A DNA stretch of 22,893 nucleotides, taken from assembly GCA_040006675.1 (NCBI GenBank), contig JBDTWM010000038.1:1-22893 (forward strand), read 5' to 3'. Below are positions 7,501 through 15,427 of this stretch, piece by piece. Each line of letters starts with the position of its first letter. The stretch's first letter is position 1. The notes beneath the pieces are model-generated. The model saw nothing but the letters and a program-made list of their open reading frames with translations, had not been told where the DNA came from and made no database searches. The translations under genes and the position numbers were made by a program. The DNA comes from Austwickia sp040006675. Lineage in GTDB: Bacteria > Actinomycetota > Actinomycetes > Actinomycetales > Dermatophilaceae.

Positions 7501-7841
7501 TGAGCAGGGCAGCGTGCAGGTCGTCGTGGTGGGTGACGGCCGGTGGGCCAGTCGGCGTCGCGGCGGACGACCGGTCGTGGCGGCTGCCGGTCGGTGTGGA
7601 CGATGTGGACGGCGTGGACTGCCATGCGGTGGCGGTGGCGGTGACGCGACGGGACGGTCCGTCCAGCGCGCACCCACGGGTCGCCGAACACTCAAGTGTC
7701 ACCAGCGGCTTCTGGGACGACGGGTACGTCGCGGCTGAGGCCGTTGAGCTCGCCTCGATGTTGCGAGGGCTGGCTCTCCTGGTGGACGAGGTGCTGTCGG
7801 TGGATCACGATCCGGCGCGGGCCGCGATCAGCGCGGGTTGA
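7501..7841 (+). CDS. Hypothetical protein, 113 residues
   Basis: ATG at 7501 is preceded by GAAAGGGG with a short spacer and opens a 113-residue ORF with G/C-rich third positions. The N-terminal half is Val/Asp/Gly-rich (VDDVDGVDCHAVAVAVTRRDG), and the C-terminal part looks like an amphipathic helix (AAEAVELASMLRGLALLVDEVLS). No signal peptide, membrane helix or known motif is seen. It lies between the CYTH-CHAD gene and the BadF-like kinase on the same strand. The frame is also open from an upstream start at 7425, through the hairpins described at 7445. I do not recognise a family; it may be a lineage-specific protein or a chance ORF. Confidence 0.45.
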
Positions 7842-7939
7842 CACGCGGGCGACGTCAAGACGCATCTGGATTTCGTGGCGCTGATCGAGGACCCTGAATC
7901 GGTGGCTCGAACAGCGTCGGTGGGTGGGACGCTGAGCGC

Positions 7940-9091
7940 GTGACGGAGGCTTCGACGGAACGACACAGCGGGGCGTACGTGGTGCTCGGCGTCGATGGCG
8001 GGGGGACCCGGACCAGCCTGCGGGTGGGGCTGGCCGGACGCGCGGCGGACGAGCTCGCGGGGGCCCCCTGCCCAGCGAGCGGGCACCGGCCATGGCGGGT
8101 TCTGCGCGAGATCACGGTGGACGCGCCGTTGCACGGGACGGTGGGGCCGGAGGCGTACCCCGGCAGCCTGACCGGCATCCTGGAGGCTGCCGACGAGATC
8201 CTCGACGAGGAGGGGCAACATAATGCCCCGGTCGTGGTGGCGATCGGTGCGGCGGGGGTCACGTCGGCGACCCGCGACGACATGGAGCGGGCCCTCGTCG
8301 ATGCCCTCCAGGGCGCCATGGGGGGGCGGATCCGCGCGGCCGTCGCCTGCAACGACGTCGTGGCGCTCCTGGTGGGGCACGCGGCGGACGGTGCGATCAT
8401 CGCCGGTACGGGTTCCAACGTGCTGCTGCGCGTCGGGATGAGCGCCCACCCGCCGACGATCGCGGTGCCGGCAGCGGAGGACCTGATCCAGGTCGGCGGC
8501 CAGGACTGGGTGGTCAGCGACGAGGGCTCCGGGTTCTGGGTGGGCTTGACCGGGATGCGCCAGGCCTACCGGGATGTGGAGGACGGGGTGGCCTCGGAAC
8601 TGGCGTGCCGCCTGCTGTCGGCGTACGGGCTCGGTCCCGGACAGGCGCCAGAGCTCATCCCGCACCTGCGCGGCGCCGCGGTCGCCGGGCCGGACATGAA
8701 GCGGGGGGTCGCGCGGTTCGCGGTCAGCGTGTGCGAGGCCGCGCGGGCCGGGGACGCGGCGGCGCAGGACCTGGTGAGGGCGCAAGCGGAGGCTCTGGCC
8801 GACCGGATGGCGCTGGGCATGCGCCGGCACCTGGGGCCGCGCCGGTGGGATCGCGGAATGCGGTTCGTCCAATGTGGCGGCCTGATCGGCAACGACTTTT
8901 TCCGTCGACGGTTCGAGGAACGGCTGGCGATGCGTACCGGCGCGGGGTGCGATTGGCCGGTGGAGTGGCTCCGAGTGCAGGACGGCCTCGATGCGGTCAC
9001 GGCCATGGGGTGCGCCCTGGCGGATCCGCGGGAGCGGCGCCGCCTGTGCTCGCCGGCCGCTCGGCAGCCGCACTGGGTGGGGGTTTCGTGA
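7940..9091 (+). CDS. BadF/BadG/BcrA/BcrD-family ATPase, N-acetylglucosamine-kinase-like
   Basis: 383 residues of the ASKHA (actin-like ATPase) fold. The phosphate-1 loop GVDGGGTRTS is at residues 17-26, the CNDVVALLVG segment with its conserved Asp is near 140, and the adenosine/phosphate-2 element IIAGTGSNVLLR is near 153. A Gly-rich segment VVSDEGSGFWVG follows at about 195, which fits sugar kinases of the N-acetylglucosamine/muramic-acid type better than benzoyl-CoA reductase subunits, because the cysteine pattern of the latter is missing and no partner subunits are present. It probably phosphorylates an amino sugar in the cytoplasm, perhaps from cell-wall recycling. GTG at 7940 is the best start; the ribosome site is weak. 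The gap from the 7841 stop is 98 nt. Confidence 0.85.
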   Translation: MTEASTERHSGAYVVLGVDGGGTRTSLRVGLAGRAADELAGAPCPASGHRPWRVLREITVDAPLHGTVGPEAYPGSLTGILEAADEILDEEGQHNAPVVVAIGAAGVTSATRDDMERALVDALQGAMGGRIRAAVACNDVVALLVGHAADGAIIAGTGSNVLLRVGMSAHPPTIAVPAAEDLIQVGGQDWVVSDEGSGFWVGLTGMRQAYRDVEDGVASELACRLLSAYGLGPGQAPELIPHLRGAAVAGPDMKRGVARFAVSVCEAARAGDAAAQDLVRAQAEALADRMALGMRRHLGPRRWDRGMRFVQCGGLIGNDFFRRRFEERLAMRTGAGCDWPVEWLRVQDGLDAVTAMGCALADPRERRRLCSPAARQPHWVGVS

Positions 9092-9141
9092 CGTCGCGTG
9101 AGGTTCCGCAACGACCGGGTCCGGCGGGTCCGGGGGTTCCC

Positions 9142-9147
9142 TAGACT
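9142..9147 (+). promoter_or_regulatory. Predicted -10 element for the DUF4282 gene
   Basis: TAGACT fits the TAnnnT -10 pattern, about 50 nt before the ATG at 9197. It implies a leader of roughly 43 nt carrying the GAGGGG ribosome site. No strong -35 is visible. Confidence 0.35.
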
Positions 9148-9196
9148 CACCAGGGCCGTTTCATCCGTGGAAATTGCTTGAGCCTGAGGGGAAAAC

Positions 9197-9817
9197 ATGA
9201 GCAACGACGCATTCGAACCGCCCGCCGGAAACTCTGGGGGATATCCGCCCTCGTCGTCTGGGCCGGGGTCGCCGAGTGGTTACGCGGCTCCGGGACCGGC
9301 CCAGGGAGCCACGCCCGCCGGTTCGCAGGGCGGACCGTCGTACGGTCCGCCGCCGGGATCGTACGGGCAACCGGCCCCCGGTTCAGGCCCCAGCGGTCCG
9401 GGCTACCCCAGCGGTCCGGGCTACCCCAGCGGTCCGGGCTACCCCAGCGGTCCGGGCTACCCCAGCGGTCCGGGGTACGGCGCCGACGCGCCCTTCTCAC
9501 CCAAGGACGAGGCGAAGGGCCTCTTTGCGAGTCTGTTCGACCTGTCGTTTCGGCATTTCGCGACGCCGCACATCGTGCGGATCGTCTACATCGTCGCCAT
9601 GGTGTTGATCGGCCTGGGCTCCTTGGGCGCCATCTTCACGGCGTTCGTGATGATGAGCCAACGTCAGACGGGGGCAGGATTGCTGTTGCTGATCGCGACC
9701 CCGTTCGGTGCCCTGCTCTACCTCGGCCTCGCGCGCATGACGATGGAGGTGTACGTGGCGATCTGCCGCACCGCTGACGAGTTGCGCCGGATGAACGACC
9801 GGATGCCCGGAAGGTGA
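9197..9817 (+). CDS. DUF4282 membrane protein with Pro/Gly/Tyr-rich N-terminal region
   Basis: 206 residues. Residues 1-100 are low-complexity, rich in Ser, Gly, Pro and Tyr, and end in a tandem SGPGYP repeat. Residues 105-190 match DUF4282: GLFASLFDLSFRHFATPHIVRIVY, a helix at about 127-150, a short QRQTG turn, and a second helix at about 160-185 ending LYLGLARMTMEVYVAICR. The N-terminus is probably cytoplasmic and disordered. No function is established for DUF4282. The GAGGGG ribosome site lies just before ATG 9197. The repeat-bearing region could vary in length between strains. Confidence 0.88.
   Translation: MSNDAFEPPAGNSGGYPPSSSGPGSPSGYAAPGPAQGATPAGSQGGPSYGPPPGSYGQPAPGSGPSGPGYPSGPGYPSGPGYPSGPGYPSGPGYGADAPFSPKDEAKGLFASLFDLSFRHFATPHIVRIVYIVAMVLIGLGSLGAIFTAFVMMSQRQTGAGLLLLIATPFGALLYLGLARMTMEVYVAICRTADELRRMNDRMPGR
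9391..9478 (+). repeat. 18-bp tandem repeat encoding SGPGYP
   Basis: Four exact copies of CAGCGGTCCGGGCTACCC (9391-9462) are followed by a degenerate fifth (9463-9478, where GGGCTAC becomes GGGGTAC). The period is six codons, so copy-number change would keep the frame. It lies within the DUF4282 gene. Confidence 0.95.
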
Positions 9818-10055
9818 TGACGAGTCGGCTCCGGCCGGCGCCCGCTCGCGCCAACCGGCGAGAACCCGGTCGCGGGGAAGGTGCTCGGAGTGGTCGTTCG
9901 ATCCCAGATCGCCAGACCGGCGTTCTCAACGTCGACATCGGGGGCCTTGAACGCAGGGCCGTACCGGCGGGGGACGCCGAGAACAAGCCAGCGCGCGTCG
10001 CCATCACGAGTTTTGCTGACAACCCGTGACACTTCTCGCCATGGCACAACGACTG

Positions 10056-10065
10056 TTCACGTGAA
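10056..10065. promoter_or_regulatory. 10-bp perfect palindrome upstream of egtB
   Basis: TTCACGTGAA is a perfect palindrome about 35 bp upstream of the proposed -10 at 10100, a position compatible with an activator or with overlap of a -35 region. Nothing else supports binding. Confidence 0.25.
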
Positions 10066-10099
10066 ATCCGCCAGCGGTGGCTCTGCGGGCGGATCGGGG

Positions 10100-10105
10100 T
10101 AAGAC
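10100..10105 (+). promoter_or_regulatory. Candidate -10 element for the egtBCD operon
   Basis: TAAGAC, directly followed by T, resembles a -10 hexamer, in the context GGGGTAAGACTGGG. It would give a 5' leader of roughly 80 nt before the TTG at 10191. The -35 is not evident. Confidence 0.3.
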
Positions 10106-10190
10106 TGGGTTACGCAGTAGGAGGACGGCTTTCGTCGCCGCCCCGCACCGACCCGCGGTCCTTGTGACCGGTCCGGACCTGGAGGGGCGC

Positions 10191-11477
10191 TTGTCTAGTC
10201 ATCACGTCGCCGATTCTGTGGCACGCGCTTTGGAGGCGGCCCGTCAGCGCACATCGTTGTTGACCGAGCTGGACGATGTCGGGCTCACCACGCAACCCAG
10301 CCCGTTGATGAGCCCGCTGGTGTGGGATCTCGCGCATATCGGCCAGCAGGAGGACCTGTGGCTGCTGCGTGGCGGTGATCCGGGGCGGCAGGGCCTGTTG
10401 GGCGCCGACATCGAACGGCTCTACAACGCCTTTGAGCATCCGCGGGCTGGCCGCGCGTCGCTGCCGCTGCTGACCCCGCGGGAGTCCCGCGGGTTCATCG
10501 CTGAGGTCCGCGACCGAGTCCTGCATGGGCTCGAGGCACAACGGGACGAGAATCCTGCCGCGTATTTCTGCCATGTCATGGTCGAGCAGCATGAGCAGCA
10601 GCACGTCGAGACCATGACGGCGACCCATCAGTTATGCCAGAAAGAACCGGTGCTCGGCGTCGGCGCCGCGCTGCCGTCGGGCCGGTTACTCGGCCATGAG
10701 TCGGTCCTGGTGCCGGCTGGGCCGTTCGTCCTCGGCGTCGAGGGCATCGAGGAGCCATGGTCGCTGGACAACGAACGACCCTCCCACACCGTCGACTTGC
10801 AGGCGTTCAGGATCGGCCGGGTGCCGGTGAGCAACGGCGAGTGGCAGCGCTTCATCGATCACGGCGGGTACGAGCAGGCTCACTGGTGGTCGAAGGAGGG
10901 TTGGCGGCACCGCTGCACGGCGGGCCTGAGCCGGCCGTTGTTCTGGAATGCGGACGGCAGCCGCCGGCGGCTCGGCGTGATAGAGCCGATCCCGCCGGAT
11001 GAACCGGTGCAGCATGTGTGCTTCTTCGAGGCGCAGGCATACGCGGCGTGGGCGGGGGCTCGGCTGCCCACCGAACAGGAATGGGAAAAGGCCTGTGTGT
11101 GGGATCCCACGCGGTGCTCTCGGCGGCGCTGGCCGTGGGGTGAGCAAGACCCCGACGCCGGGCGGGCGAACCTCGGCGGATCGGCCCTGCGGCCGGCGCC
11201 GGTGGGGGCCTATCCGGACAGCGCGTCGGCGTACGGGATGGAACAGTCCATCGGCGATGTGTGGGAGTGGACCAGCTCACCTTTCGAACCGTGGCCGGGT
11301 TTCTCCCCGATGCCGTACGTCGCGTACAGCGCGCCCTTCTTCGGTGGCAACTTCCGGGTGCTGCGCGGTGGATCGTGGGCGACCGGGGGTCACGCTGTCC
11401 GTCCGTCGTTTCGCAACTGGGACCTACCGATCCGGCGTCAGATCTTCTGCGGCGTGCGGTTGGCGTGGGATGTGTAG
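10191..11477 (+). CDS. egtB: EgtB, hercynylcysteine sulfoxide synthase (ergothioneine biosynthesis)
   Basis: Non-haem iron enzyme joining hercynine and gamma-glutamylcysteine with O2 to give the S-linked sulfoxide. The N-terminal DinB-like domain carries His49 in WDLAHIGQQEDLW and the pair His134 and His138 in VEQHEQQHVE, matching the three iron ligands of characterised mycobacterial EgtB. The C-terminal FGE-sulfatase-like domain ends in LRGGSWA and FRNWDLPIRRQIFCGVRLAWDV; Asp411 and Arg415 correspond to the thiol-substrate-binding Asp/Arg pair. TTG at 10191 is chosen because GGAGG lies 5 nt upstream and the resulting 428 residues fit the family length and ligand numbering; GTG 10164 or 10077 would add unaligned residues. 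It overlaps egtC by 8 nt. egtA is not upstream here. Confidence 0.95.
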   Translation: MSSHHVADSVARALEAARQRTSLLTELDDVGLTTQPSPLMSPLVWDLAHIGQQEDLWLLRGGDPGRQGLLGADIERLYNAFEHPRAGRASLPLLTPRESRGFIAEVRDRVLHGLEAQRDENPAAYFCHVMVEQHEQQHVETMTATHQLCQKEPVLGVGAALPSGRLLGHESVLVPAGPFVLGVEGIEEPWSLDNERPSHTVDLQAFRIGRVPVSNGEWQRFIDHGGYEQAHWWSKEGWRHRCTAGLSRPLFWNADGSRRRLGVIEPIPPDEPVQHVCFFEAQAYAAWAGARLPTEQEWEKACVWDPTRCSRRRWPWGEQDPDAGRANLGGSALRPAPVGAYPDSASAYGMEQSIGDVWEWTSSPFEPWPGFSPMPYVAYSAPFFGGNFRVLRGGSWATGGHAVRPSFRNWDLPIRRQIFCGVRLAWDV

Positions 11478-12162
11478 GCATCAGGCCTGGCTGGGCGGCC
11501 CGCGCACGGTGGCGTCGCTGGTGATCGATCCCGAGTACGGGTTGTTACGACAGTCCTATCAGCCACGGAGGCAGTCGCACGGACTGATGAACGCCGACGG
11601 CTGGGGTGTCGGCTTCTTCACGCCCGGCCGTCAGGAGCCGGCCCGCTGGCGCTCGTCGCGGCCGTTGTGGTCGGAGGCGTCGTTTGCCTCGCTGGCCCCG
11701 GTGCTGATCTCAGGCGCGGTGCTCACGGCTGTCCGGTCGGCGAGCCCCGGCATGCCGATCGAGGAGAGCGCGGTCGCACCGTTCACCGACGGGACGTGGC
11801 TGGTCTCGCACAACGGTCGCGTCGACAGGTCGGCGCTACCGGCGCGCTCGAATGCCGAATCGGTATGCGATTCCGCGCTCCTGGCCGCGCACGTACTGGC
11901 CGAAGGAGCCAAGACCGTCGCCGACACGGTACGTAGCGTGGCCCGTCGCGACCCGCAGGCGCGGTTGAGCCTGCTGTTGACCGACGGCCAGCAGATTATC
12001 GGACTCACCTGGGGTGACCCGCTGAGCTACCTGGTCGAACCCGACGGCGTGGTGGTGGCCAGCGAGCCGTGGGACGACGACCCTCGCTGGATGGATGTGC
12101 CGGACCACCACGTGTTGCAAGCGACCCCGACAGGGGTGGCCACCGAGCCATTGGAGGATTGA
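11470..12162 (+). CDS. egtC: EgtC, gamma-glutamyl hercynylcysteine sulfoxide amidohydrolase
   Basis: 230 residues of the class-II glutamine amidotransferase (Ntn hydrolase) family. Cys2 directly after the initiator Met is the N-terminal nucleophile (MCRHQAWLGG). Further signatures are HGLMNADGWGVGFF, TAVRSASPG and LVSHNGRVD, all positioned as in this family. EgtC removes the gamma-glutamyl group from the EgtB product, which implies that EgtB here uses gamma-glutamylcysteine rather than free cysteine. Its ATG lies inside the last codons of egtB (overlap ATGTGTAG, 8 nt), so translation is coupled. It ends 1 nt before the egtD start. Length matches mycobacterial EgtC. Confidence 0.94.
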   Translation: MCRHQAWLGGPRTVASLVIDPEYGLLRQSYQPRRQSHGLMNADGWGVGFFTPGRQEPARWRSSRPLWSEASFASLAPVLISGAVLTAVRSASPGMPIEESAVAPFTDGTWLVSHNGRVDRSALPARSNAESVCDSALLAAHVLAEGAKTVADTVRSVARRDPQARLSLLLTDGQQIIGLTWGDPLSYLVEPDGVVVASEPWDDDPRWMDVPDHHVLQATPTGVATEPLED

Positions 12163-12163
12163 C

Positions 12164-13138
12164 ATGCCGGTCGCTGAAGCTCTGGTCTATCTCGGCCCAG
12201 ACGACTTGACCACCCAGATCGCCGTGGACGTGCGCGTCGGGCTGACCGCGACTCCCAAGCGGCTGCCGCCGAAGTACTTCTACGACGCGCGCGGCAGCGG
12301 GTTGTTCGAGGAGATCACCCGGCTGCCGGAGTACTACCTGACGCGGGCCGAGCACGCGATCTTGCGCGAGCGGGTGGGCGTGATCGCGGCGCTGACAGGG
12401 TCAGAGACGTTGATCGAGCTGGGCAGCGGCACCTCGGAGAAGACCCGCCTGCTGCTGCATGCGCTGGCGGAGGGCGGGACGCTGCGCCGGTTCGTGCCGC
12501 TGGATGTGGACGCATCGGTGCACGAGCAGGCCGAGGCCCTCTCGGCCGACTTCCCGGACCTGACGGTGGAGCCGGTCGTCGGTGACTTCGAACGACATCT
12601 GGCCGGCTTGCCGAAGCACCAGCGGCAGCTGCTGGTGCTCTTCGGCTCAACGATCGGAAACCTGGAGCCGCTCCAGCGGAGGCACCTCTTCGAGGACATC
12701 CGACGGTCGCTCGGCGACGATGGCTTCTTCTTGCTGGGGGTGGATCTGGTCAAGGACGAGGGGCGGTTGGTCGCCGCCTACGACGACGCGGCCCAGGTGA
12801 CCGCGGCGTTCAACAAGAACATGCTGGCGGTGCTGAACCGTGAGCTGGGTGCGGATTTCCGTCTCGAGGCGTTCGATCATCGCGCTCTCTGGTCGGCAGA
12901 GCATGAGTGGATGGAGATGCACTTGGTGTCGCGGCGCGACCAGGAGGTGGAGATCCCGGCGCTCGGCCTGAAAGTGCCCTTCGGCGCCGGTGAGCCGCTG
13001 CGCACGGAGATCTCCGCGAAGTTCCGCCGGTACGGGATCGAGGCTGAGCTGGCCGCGGCCGGATTGCGACCGATGGCGTGGTGGACCGACCCGCGAGGTG
13101 ACTTCGCGCTGTCGCTGTCTGGACCAGGCCCTCGGTAA
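12164..13138 (+). CDS. egtD: EgtD, L-histidine N-alpha-trimethyltransferase
   Basis: SAM-dependent methyltransferase converting histidine to hercynine, the first step of ergothioneine synthesis. 324 residues, close to the 321 of M. smegmatis EgtD. The SAM-binding motif LIELGSGTSEKTRLLL is at about 83-98. Residues known to bind histidine in the M. smegmatis enzyme fall at the same numbers here: Asn166 (FGSTIGNLEP), Tyr206 (LVAAYDD), Met252 (WMEMHLV), and Glu282 and Ser284 (RTEISAKF). The GGAGG ribosome site sits 6 nt before ATG 12164, and only 1 nt separates it from the egtC stop. The upstream in-frame extension to 12095 overlaps egtC and is not used. No egtE-like gene follows; the next gene is on the opposite strand. 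Confidence 0.96.
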   Translation: MPVAEALVYLGPDDLTTQIAVDVRVGLTATPKRLPPKYFYDARGSGLFEEITRLPEYYLTRAEHAILRERVGVIAALTGSETLIELGSGTSEKTRLLLHALAEGGTLRRFVPLDVDASVHEQAEALSADFPDLTVEPVVGDFERHLAGLPKHQRQLLVLFGSTIGNLEPLQRRHLFEDIRRSLGDDGFFLLGVDLVKDEGRLVAAYDDAAQVTAAFNKNMLAVLNRELGADFRLEAFDHRALWSAEHEWMEMHLVSRRDQEVEIPALGLKVPFGAGEPLRTEISAKFRRYGIEAELAAAGLRPMAWWTDPRGDFALSLSGPGPR

Positions 13139-13215
13139 CGGCTACCAGCGGCAGGTCCGCTCTGAGACCGCACCGGCGTCTCTCATGACGCCGTGGGCAT
13201 GCGGCCCTGACCCGG

Positions 13216-13228
13216 CCCGATGTTCGGG
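13216..13228. terminator. Weak hairpin between convergent egtD and DUF2231 genes
   Basis: CCCGA-TGT-TCGGG is a perfect 5-bp stem with a 3-nt loop, 78 nt after the egtD stop. There is no T tract on either strand. The rest of 13139-13289 shows no gene. Confidence 0.2.
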
Positions 13229-13289
13229 ATGGTCCGCCTATCGGGTTACACCACACGTCCACCGCCCGACATCAAAAGAGTGGCAGGAG

Positions 13290-13790
13290 TCAGGGACCGT
13301 GAATGAAGTTCCCGGTCCACACGGCCTGGGCGCCTGAATCGCCGATCCGCACCACCGTGACGACGGAACCCACGGCGCTGATCAGCGCCGCCAGTATCAG
13401 CAGGACCGTCACACCCGTCCGTACGCCGCGTCTGGATCGCAGAGTCCCGGTACTGGCGGAAGCCCGGTCGATGCGGAACCACCCCCATTGCCATGCCGCC
13501 ACGACGAAGAGCGCGATCGCCCACGGCAGGAGTGACGTGCCGATCTCTTGGTGCTCCTGCACGTCCGGCGTCTGCTCGACGCGCTCGTACAGCCATTTCC
13601 CGGCATTGACCGTCAACGGCACCGCGATCAGTGCGAGCGCCGCGAGGATTGGGGTGACGACACCGAGCCGCCGTCTGGCGGCTGGCCACAGCGCGCTGAG
13701 CATTACCGCTAGTGCGGCGACAGGGACGATGACCACGGTGAAGTGGACCAGCAACGTATGCAGGGGAACGCCGCCCAGGACCCAATCCAT
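13290..13790 (-). CDS. DUF2231-family membrane protein
   Basis: 166 residues with four predicted membrane helices at about 11-35, 43-62, 84-104 and 123-147. The N-terminus GGVPLHTLLVHFTVVIVPVAAL is the DUF2231 signature, with His11 and His16 in the first helix, and His80 precedes helix three. Such His-bearing four-helix proteins are sometimes suggested to bind haem or metal, but no function is established. Its ATG shares one base with the TGA of the upstream monooxygenase (TGATG), so it is translationally coupled and probably belongs to the same TetR-controlled operon. It may serve as a membrane redox partner or simply be a cotranscribed stress protein; that is inference. Confidence 0.85.
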   Translation of the reverse strand: MDWVLGGVPLHTLLVHFTVVIVPVAALAVMLSALWPAARRRLGVVTPILAALALIAVPLTVNAGKWLYERVEQTPDVQEHQEIGTSLLPWAIALFVVAAWQWGWFRIDRASASTGTLRSRRGVRTGVTVLLILAALISAVGSVVTVVRIGDSGAQAVWTGNFIHGP

Positions 13791-15421
13791 CAGATGGCCC
13801 TCACGCTGTCGGCGATGCTGCCATGGTCCACCGAACCGGTGGTGGGCAGTACTGCATCCGCAAGTGGCTCCGGGTCCGTCCCCACCGCGGCGATGTAACC
13901 GTCCGGACGAACCAGCACAACCCTGGCGTGGCGCGGATACCCGGTGAGATCACGCCTTTCCGTGCGTGGCAGGAACACCACAGGAGCACCTCGCCAATGG
14001 GCCGCCGACGGGTCCGGGACAGGCGTCTCGCTATCGGCCAGGACGACCCAGTGGTACCCGGCGCCGTGCATCCGGTCGAAGAGTCTGTCTCCGCGACGGA
14101 GCTCGGGATTGGGCATGCGACGCCCGACCTGTAGGCCGTCCGCGAGTGTTGCGGCGCGGCGGGACGTGCCCGCATACGACAGATTGAGCATTCCGACGCC
14201 CCGTCCCAGCCTCGCCTGCACGCGCGGCCGGGAGAGGACACGGGGTGCGAGCCACCCCACCATCTGACGAATCAGCCAGCGTCTCGAGGTCAGGATCGTC
14301 GTGGTCCGTGCCACGCCGCGCACCATCGGCCCGGCCGTCCCGCGTCGCTCCGACTCGTAGCTGTTCAGCAGGTCCTCCGCCCGCTGCGGTGACAGGTGGC
14401 GGGCTTGCGCGATCTTCCAGATCACGTTGTGCGCGTCTTGTACGCCGGTGTTCAAACCTTGACCGCCCACCGGGCTGTGGATGTGGGCCGCATCGCCGGC
14501 GAGGAAGACGCGTCCTGCTCGGAACCGGTCAGCCACACCGTGAGTGAGGTCGAACTGCGAGGTCCAGGACACGTCGTGGCTTCCGAACTCGATCCCGGCA
14601 CGCTGCCGGATGATGTTGTCCAGACCGACGGCGTCGATGGCCGGCACATCGCTGTCGCCGCCGAGCGCCGGGGTCGGCACGTGGACGATCAACCGCCAGC
14701 GTCCCGGCTCCGGCATGGGGACGATGAGCAGTAAACCCCGGCTGGCGAGGTGCAGGTATCCCTCGTCCTCAACGAGATCGCTGGTGCTCTTGGCATCTGC
14801 CAGAAGGAACGTCGTACCGGCGCCGGTGCGCGAGAGCCTGATGCCCGACTGATCGCGCACCGTGCTGTGGCCACCGTCACAACCGATCACCCATCGTGCC
14901 CGCACCGTCTCCGTGCCGCTTGCCCGCTCCAGCACCGCATCCAGGAAGTCACCGCGGTCTCTGAGCTCACGCAGGCAACACGACCACTCAACAGCCCCAC
15001 CGAGGTTCCCCAGGTGTGCTTCGAGCACCCGCTCAGTGTCGCACTGCGGGACGGATAGCCAGTATGGGTAGGCCGTGTCACCCCACGGCAGGCCGAGCAG
15101 GTCCACGCGCACCCGTCGCCGGTCATCCGCGAACGACATGTTGAGCGCGGTGAAGGGCGCGCCGACCGCTCGGATCTCCTCGGCGACACCCATCGTGCCG
15201 AACACCTCGAGGGTACGTGCGTGCACGACGAGCGCCTTGGAAAAGGCTCCGCGCGTGGCCCGCCGCTCAATGATGCGCACGCTCAGGCCGTGGCGCAGCG
15301 CCTCCGCCGCCGCAACGAGCCCCGTCGGGCCGGCCCCGACGACGAGAACATCGACATCGACATCGGCACCGGCGTCTGAACTGCGCTCGAGCGGGATCTG
15401 GCGATGGTGACGTGGGGTCAT
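13790..15421 (-). CDS. FAD-dependent monooxygenase (PheA/TfdB/UbiH-type aromatic hydroxylase)
   Basis: 543 residues, class A flavoprotein hydroxylase. The Rossmann dinucleotide motif VVGAGPTG is at 27-34, the DG motif VIGCDGGHSTVR at 178-189, and the second FAD motif RVFLAGDAAHIHSPVGGQGLNTG at 304-326. The roughly 110-residue C-terminal extension resembles the thioredoxin-like domain of phenol-hydroxylase/MhpA-type members. It would use NAD(P)H and O2 to hydroxylate an aromatic or polyketide-like substrate; antibiotic-inactivating relatives exist, but the substrate is not readable here. ATG 15421 is chosen over upstream in-frame starts because these would overlap the tetR gene and because a TAGACA-17-TACCAT promoter ends 6 nt before it, giving a leaderless message. 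tetR lies 32 nt upstream and DUF2231 is coupled downstream. Confidence 0.9.
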   Translation of the reverse strand: MTPRHHRQIPLERSSDAGADVDVDVLVVGAGPTGLVAAAEALRHGLSVRIIERRATRGAFSKALVVHARTLEVFGTMGVAEEIRAVGAPFTALNMSFADDRRRVRVDLLGLPWGDTAYPYWLSVPQCDTERVLEAHLGNLGGAVEWSCCLRELRDRGDFLDAVLERASGTETVRARWVIGCDGGHSTVRDQSGIRLSRTGAGTTFLLADAKSTSDLVEDEGYLHLASRGLLLIVPMPEPGRWRLIVHVPTPALGGDSDVPAIDAVGLDNIIRQRAGIEFGSHDVSWTSQFDLTHGVADRFRAGRVFLAGDAAHIHSPVGGQGLNTGVQDAHNVIWKIAQARHLSPQRAEDLLNSYESERRGTAGPMVRGVARTTTILTSRRWLIRQMVGWLAPRVLSRPRVQARLGRGVGMLNLSYAGTSRRAATLADGLQVGRRMPNPELRRGDRLFDRMHGAGYHWVVLADSETPVPDPSAAHWRGAPVVFLPRTERRDLTGYPRHARVVLVRPDGYIAAVGTDPEPLADAVLPTTGSVDHGSIADSVRAI

Positions 15422-15427
15422 GAACCG

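Larger units (their letters stand above)
9818..10190. other. Intergenic region upstream of egtB
   Basis: 373 nt without a clearly real gene. The end of the DUF4282 gene is followed by a GC-rich stretch, then a somewhat AT-richer segment near 10007-10070 that probably holds the egt promoter region. It contains the palindrome at 10056-10065, a -10 candidate at 10100 and an AGGAGGA at 10119-10125 with no start codon in the expected place. Frames are open on both strands (+ 9814-10029, - 9718-10047) but neither shows a recognisable domain. Confidence 0.6.

Noticed and set aside
7805..9073. 422-codon minus-strand frame antisense to the BadF-like kinase
   Set aside because: The kinase frame has the expected ATPase motifs; the antisense product is Arg/Pro/His-rich low-complexity sequence.
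9391..9478. Tandem repeat considered as a CRISPR array
   Set aside because: Units are 18 bp, directly adjacent without spacers, and encode SGPGYP in frame within a gene.
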